Positions 44,817 through 48,768 of a stretch of DNA of 48,768 nucleotides are shown piece after piece; within the stretch, counting starts at the first letter, position 1, and the number at the start of each line of letters is the position of its first letter. The position numbers and the translations under genes are program-made. The stretch is from a bacterium (GTDB lineage Bacteria; SZUA-79; Acidulodesulfobacterales; Acidulodesulfobacteraceae). The notes under the pieces were generated by a model. The model worked only from the letters and a program-made list of their open reading frames with translations. It made no database searches and was not told where the DNA came from. Location: NCBI GenBank assembly GCA_021806885.1, contig JAKAPT010000005.1, positions 1 to 48,768 on the forward strand. Direction: 5' to 3'.

Positions 44817-47252
44817 ATGGCAGAAAAGAAAAATATCGTTTGCGAATATGTGTGCCTGACCACGGAGCAAGCAAACCAGAAAATCGAAGTATGCGGCCTT
44901 AACTGCGTCGAAGAGGAAAAAAAGAATCCCGTCAAGGAGTTTCTCAAGAGGTTCTGGGGTCCCATTCCATGGATGCTGGAAGCCGCGGCAATACTTGAGG
45001 TCATAGCCGGGATTGCCAGTAATAAACCGGTAAAATATATCGAGGCGAGCGTAATAATCGCCCTCCTCGTATTTAACAGCATAATGTCGTTTTTGCATGA
45101 AGGAAAGGCGCAACAGGCGCTGGAGCTTTTAAAACAGAGGCTTGCCGTCAAGGCAAAGGTCATGAGGGACGACAAATGGACGATACTTGACGCCAAGTAT
45201 CTTGTCCCGGAGGACGTCGTCCATTTAAGGATGGGCGATTTTGTTCCGGCCGACATTAAAATCTTAGACAGCAACATTCAGCTCGACCAATCTGCCCTTA
45301 CGGGGGAATCCCTTCCGGTTGAGGCAGAGGCCGGTACCGTCGCCTATTCCGGTTCAGTGGTAAAAAGGGGAGAGGCGACAGGAATAGTTGTCGGAACAGG
45401 TAAAAACAGCTTTTTTGGGAAGACCGCCGAACTCGTGAAGATTGCGAAAACCAAGAGCAATCTTTCTAAGATGATTTTCAAGATCGTTAAATACCTTATG
45501 GCCATAGATTTTGTCCTTCTGGCTTTCTTCCTGGTTTACGGTATTTTCTTTCACTTTCCTATCATCGATACAATCGTTTTCATATTGGTCATACTGATAG
45601 CGGCTATTCCCATAGCGCTGCCGGCGACGTACACCCTTTCGACCGCCCTTGGCGCCGTCGAGCTTTCCAAAAAGGGCGTTTTGACGACCAAGCTTTCGGC
45701 AATAGAGGAATCCGCTTCTATGACAATTCTCTGCTCCGATAAGACGGGCACGCTTACCGCGAACAAGGTCATACTGGAGGACGTTACCCCGGTTGAAGGG
45801 CATTCAAAAGAAGAACTATTGAAATACGCCGTAATGGCAAGCGACTCAAGGAGTCAGGATGCCCTTGATGACGCAATCTTCAAGGTTTCTGAACCTTTAA
45901 ACATAAAAGAGGAAGGAACCAGGGTTTCCTTCACGCCGTTCGATCCAGCGACAAAAAGAACGGAAAGCAAATACAACGTAAACGGTCAGGAAGTCCAGGT
46001 TTTCAAAGGCCAGCCCAAGACCATCTGGGGGCTTACCCAGGGAGGGAAAGACGCCGGGTATAAGCACGAAGACATAGAAAGAAGCTTGGCGACCAAAGGC
46101 GAAAGGGTTCTTGCCGTCGCAAACAAGAAAGGAGATAAATTCGAGTTTTTAGGGTTTCTTGGATATATGGACCCGGAAAGGGAAGACTCAAAGCCCCTCG
46201 TTCACGAGCTGCGTAAACTCGGCGTGCGTACGATCATGCTTACCGGCGATACCGCCATTACGGCAAGAACAATAGCAAACAGGCTTGACATCGGTGACAG
46301 GGTATGCGAGAGGAAAGAACTTATCGAGCTTAGCAAAACAAAGGCGGGCGAAAAGAAGCTCGCGGATTACGACGTATTCGGCGGAATCTATCCCGAAGAC
46401 AAATACGCGATTGTCAAGGCATTGCAGGACGACGATTATATTGTAGGAATGACCGGCGACGGCGTTAACGATTCCCCGGCGTTAAAACAAGCCGAGGTTG
46501 GAATAGCGGTTTCAGGTTCTACCGACGTCGCTAAGGCCGCGGCCAGCGTTGTTCTTACTGACCCCGGGCTTTCCGATATCGTGTCAGCCGTTAAGACAAG
46601 CAGGGAGATATTCCAGAGGATGGCCACATGGGTTCTAAACAAGATAGCTAAAACCATAGAGATTTCTTTCTTTACCGTTCTCGGAGTCGTCCTCATGAAC
46701 TTTATATACCACAAGGATCCGGCCCATTCGTTCGTTATAACGCCGCTCCTCGTTATTCTCCTTCTTTTTACAAACGACTTCGTAACGATGTCCATTTCAA
46801 CGGATAACGTGAAATACTCCATGAAGCCGAACGACTGGAAGATAAAGAACATGATCATGGGCTCCGTTCCCATGGGCGTATTCCAGCTTATTTTTTCATT
46901 TGGCGCCCTTGTGCTGCTTATGCATTATAATTATCCGTTAGGAAAGATCCAGACCATAGTATTTTTAATAATGGTCTTTACGGGCCAGGCAGTTCTGTAT
47001 TTAGTCAGGACGGGAGGATTATTCTTTAAATCCATGCCCTCGAAGTACATGTTGATTGCCACCATAGGGGATTTTATTCTGGTTTCCCTGCTTGCGCTTC
47101 ACGGGGTTCCGTCACCCACCGGAGGCATGCCTTTAATGACCGCTATTTCGGTAAGGGACCTTTTCTGGCTGCTCGGCTTCGGGGTGATTTTCATATTCCT
47201 TGCGGACTTCGCGAAGATCTGGATATTCAAGAAGTTTGACGTCAGGCCGTAA
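44817..47252 (+). CDS. Plasma-membrane proton-efflux P-type ATPase (P3A)
   Basis: An 811-residue P3A-type H+-ATPase, rare in bacteria compared with fungi and plants, that pumps protons out at the cost of ATP. In order: the N-terminal EEA/CGLN region and FWGPIPWMLEAAAILEVI (helix 1), the A-domain LTGESLPVE (about residue 165), the phosphorylated Asp308 in CSDKTGTLTANK, the N-domain FDPATKRTE and KGQP (usually KGAP), PEDKYAIVKALQ, and the hinge MTGDGVNDSPALKQAEVGIAV. About ten membrane helices. It helps keep cytoplasmic pH in acidic habitats. A GGGGGAAG ribosome site precedes the ATG. It is monocistronic, with a sigma-54-like promoter upstream and a strong terminator downstream. Confidence 0.96.
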   Translation: MAEKKNIVCEYVCLTTEQANQKIEVCGLNCVEEEKKNPVKEFLKRFWGPIPWMLEAAAILEVIAGIASNKPVKYIEASVIIALLVFNSIMSFLHEGKAQQALELLKQRLAVKAKVMRDDKWTILDAKYLVPEDVVHLRMGDFVPADIKILDSNIQLDQSALTGESLPVEAEAGTVAYSGSVVKRGEATGIVVGTGKNSFFGKTAELVKIAKTKSNLSKMIFKIVKYLMAIDFVLLAFFLVYGIFFHFPIIDTIVFILVILIAAIPIALPATYTLSTALGAVELSKKGVLTTKLSAIEESASMTILCSDKTGTLTANKVILEDVTPVEGHSKEELLKYAVMASDSRSQDALDDAIFKVSEPLNIKEEGTRVSFTPFDPATKRTESKYNVNGQEVQVFKGQPKTIWGLTQGGKDAGYKHEDIERSLATKGERVLAVANKKGDKFEFLGFLGYMDPEREDSKPLVHELRKLGVRTIMLTGDTAITARTIANRLDIGDRVCERKELIELSKTKAGEKKLADYDVFGGIYPEDKYAIVKALQDDDYIVGMTGDGVNDSPALKQAEVGIAVSGSTDVAKAAASVVLTDPGLSDIVSAVKTSREIFQRMATWVLNKIAKTIEISFFTVLGVVLMNFIYHKDPAHSFVITPLLVILLLFTNDFVTMSISTDNVKYSMKPNDWKIKNMIMGSVPMGVFQLIFSFGALVLLMHYNYPLGKIQTIVFLIMVFTGQAVLYLVRTGGLFFKSMPSKYMLIATIGDFILVSLLALHGVPSPTGGMPLMTAISVRDLFWLLGFGVIFIFLADFAKIWIFKKFDVRP

Positions 47253-47280
47253 AATCGAAAAAAAAGTGTCAGCATTTACG

Positions 47281-47316
47281 AAAAAGAGGGCAGAATTTAA
47301 ATTCTGCCCTCTTTTT
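47281..47316. terminator. Perfect bidirectional terminator between H+-ATPase and sigma-54 activator genes
   Basis: An uninterrupted 36-base palindrome. The GAGGGCAGAATTT arm and its complement are flanked by five A on the left and five T on the right. It can terminate transcription on both strands, serving the two convergent genes. Confidence 0.95.
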
Positions 47317-47373
47317 CTTTATTTGGCGATGATTTCCGTCCGCATTTTTAAACAAGGAGATAAAGGGGAAGGC

Positions 47374-48453
47374 CTACCGGAGTTTTTCGTATATGTCGTA
47401 TTGCTTCAACTTTCTCCAGAGGGTGGAATATGATATATCGAGGATCCTGCATGCCTCGCTTCTTTTGTACCGTGCCTTTTTGAGGGCGTGCATAATCCGG
47501 TTTTTTTCGGAAGTGATATCGAAAATATCTTCGTTTGAGCTCCGCAGCGTCTCGGTGAACTGCGCTGAACCCTGCTTTGGTTCGGTTCCAAATCTGTTCT
47601 GGCCGGAATTATTTTTTTCGTTTCTTACGAGATAAGGCTGGTAAGGGGTCCTTAAGCCCTGGGACTGGGGCCGGACCAGGGATATTTTCGGTCCCGGATT
47701 TATGCCACACTCCGTTAGCGAACTGACCTTTTTGAATCCCTCCCTGTTAAGTATCTGTATTCTGTCAAGGGCGGACGTCAACTCCCTTATGTTGCCGTGC
47801 CATGGATATTCCAGACATTCGTTAATGAACCTGCTGCCGCATGAAATATCCAGCCTTTCCAGGTAATTTTTTATAAAGTACTTTATGAAATTGGGTCTTT
47901 CCCTTAAAGGAGGGACATTTACCTTTATGGTAGAAATCCTGTAGTAAAAATCCTCCCTCATAAACCCATCCCTTATTTTTTCCTGCAGACAGGAGTTTGT
48001 GGAGAAAGCGGTCCAGAGGTCAAGGGCCTCGGATATAGTGCTTCCCACTTTTTCGCAGACGCGGTAATCCAGGAAATAAAGGAGCTTTGACTGGTCTTCG
48101 GTTGTAAGGGTATCCACGTCGTCAAAGAACAAAGCGCCGTTATTTGCCGCCTGCGCCTTTCCCTCGGTTGTTTCGACGGCGCCTGTAAACGCTCCCTTAA
48201 GATGTCCGCATAAAACGGACTGGAAAAGGTCTCCCGATAAGTTAAAACACGAAACGGTTATTAAAGGCCTTTTTTCGAACAACTTTTTTGACACGAGGTT
48301 AATAAGAGTGGTTTTCCCGGTCCCCGTTTCACCCTGAATGAGAATGTTTATCTTCTTGTGGGCGGCCCTTTCTATCGTCCTTAAGCACTTTCCAATTTCG
48401 GAATTAGGAAATTGCAGAACATATCGTTCTATCAGCTCGTTTTGCAGATTCAT
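47374..48453 (-). CDS. Sigma-54 dependent enhancer-binding protein without a sensory domain
   Basis: A 359-residue protein: an AAA+ sigma-54 activator domain (residues about 15-240) and a C-terminal Fis-type helix-turn-helix (about 318-355, RSEACRILDISYSTLWRKLKQY). Walker A is GETGTGKT (41-48), and the sigma-54 contact loop GAFTGA (87-92) is intact. FMREDFYYRI and WHGNIREL match the family arginine-finger and sensor-2 regions. The Walker B reads LFFDD (108-112), where Glu normally follows Asp. No receiver, GAF or PAS domain is attached, so control must come from another protein or from expression. It converges with the H+-ATPase gene. ATG without a visible ribosome site. Confidence 0.9.
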   Translation of the reverse strand: MNLQNELIERYVLQFPNSEIGKCLRTIERAAHKKINILIQGETGTGKTTLINLVSKKLFEKRPLITVSCFNLSGDLFQSVLCGHLKGAFTGAVETTEGKAQAANNGALFFDDVDTLTTEDQSKLLYFLDYRVCEKVGSTISEALDLWTAFSTNSCLQEKIRDGFMREDFYYRISTIKVNVPPLRERPNFIKYFIKNYLERLDISCGSRFINECLEYPWHGNIRELTSALDRIQILNREGFKKVSSLTECGINPGPKISLVRPQSQGLRTPYQPYLVRNEKNNSGQNRFGTEPKQGSAQFTETLRSSNEDIFDITSEKNRIMHALKKARYKRSEACRILDISYSTLWRKLKQYDIYEKLR

Positions 48454-48650
48454 TTTATTAAATAAAACGCCTTTTTGTTTTTTAAATTTATTATTATTAT
48501 TCCAGATTCGAAGATAAAAATCAAATATTAATTTTTAAATAAGGGTAGACAGGTATGAATTTAAAAATTCCGCGCGATATGATATTATAAAACATTATTT
48601 AATCCATCCTCTTGAATTAAATATATTTTGATACCGAGGAGAAAAGCAAG

Positions 48651-48768
48651 GTGGGCTTCCTTAAAAGTTTTTTGGGGGTTTCTTTCAGGATTAAGCTGGT
48701 CGGGCTTTTTATTTTCTTTACATTCCTTTGCGGGATTGCCATTTTATACTTTGTTTTCTCGATTTACT
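48651..48768 (+). CDS. Start of a membrane protein, possibly a sensor kinase (3' truncated by window)
   Basis: A GTG at 48651, with GAGGAG about ten bases upstream, opens a frame to the end of the window: a short basic N-terminus (MGFLKSFLGVSFRIKLVGL) followed by a hydrophobic helix (FIFFTFLCGIAILYFVFS). This is the opening of many histidine kinases and chemoreceptors. With a sigma-54 activator divergently upstream, a sensor kinase would make sense, but only about 39 residues are visible and the identity is open. The 197-base gap before it (48454-48650) holds AT-rich promoter-like sequence (TATGATATTATA) and the inverted repeat GAATTT-AA-AAATTC (48557-48570). Confidence 0.55.
   Translation, partial: MGFLKSFLGVSFRIKLVGLFIFFTFLCGIAILYFVFSIY

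Overview
The window reads as a compact, AT-rich bacterial chromosome segment carrying mostly core genes. I infer a Gram-negative, deltaproteobacterium-like anaerobe or microaerophile. The support is a SurA/PdxA pair, an mfd-PPIase-SurA-pdxA-uvrA run, a glyQ-glyS-ppdK run, a BadF/HgdC-type dehydratase activase, a DsrE protein and a YfhL-type ferredoxin. A plasma-membrane (fungal/plant-type) H+-pumping P-type ATPase and three MFS exporters fit a life in acid. A lineage such as the Acidulodesulfobacterales would fit, but that name is a guess from gene content and not a sequence match.

Layout. Positions 1-1651 hold the tail of a type IV pilus / type II secretion inner-membrane cluster (PilN-like, then PilO fused to a PilP-like domain). 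Positions 1648-3864 (minus) hold a DHA2 exporter and an unrecognised helical protein. A tRNA-Arg(CCG) follows, then a phosphohexomutase, enolase, a ferredoxin, a palindrome-rich gap with one isolated Cas12a-type repeat, a LOG-family protein, dCTP deaminase and a NodIJ-like ABC exporter. groES-groEL sit behind a textbook sigma-70 promoter plus CIRCE, and end in a hairpin terminator. Positions 12537-16045 carry the dehydratase activase and a PerR/Fur-type regulator. Positions 16000-21689 (minus) carry aspS, a DHA2 exporter and a degenerate IorA/IorB-like pair. Positions 21740-28681 are mixed: alpha/beta hydrolase, uppS, MFS, dsrE-like, trxB, APC permease and trpS. From 28798 to 44610 runs one long plus-strand set: nadA-glyQ-glyS-ppdK-mfd-PPIase-surA-pdxA-uvrA. 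From 44611 to the end are a complex regulatory region, the proton-pump ATPase, a perfect bidirectional terminator, a convergent sigma-54 activator, and the start of a membrane protein that runs off the window.

Most unusual points: (i) a lone 19-nt sequence matching the Cas12a crRNA repeat, ending at the base before a start codon and preceded by five back-to-back small hairpins; (ii) a -24/-12 (sigma-54) promoter in front of the H+-ATPase, with an atypical sigma-54 activator gene next door; (iii) glyQ with no ATG/GTG/TTG at its expected N-terminus, apparently starting at ATT; (iv) a four-cysteine [4Fe-4S]-type motif in TrpRS; (v) an IorA-like protein that has lost its thiamine-diphosphate motif but keeps its two ferredoxin clusters.

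All calls come from reading the sequence and recalled family knowledge; no searches were run.
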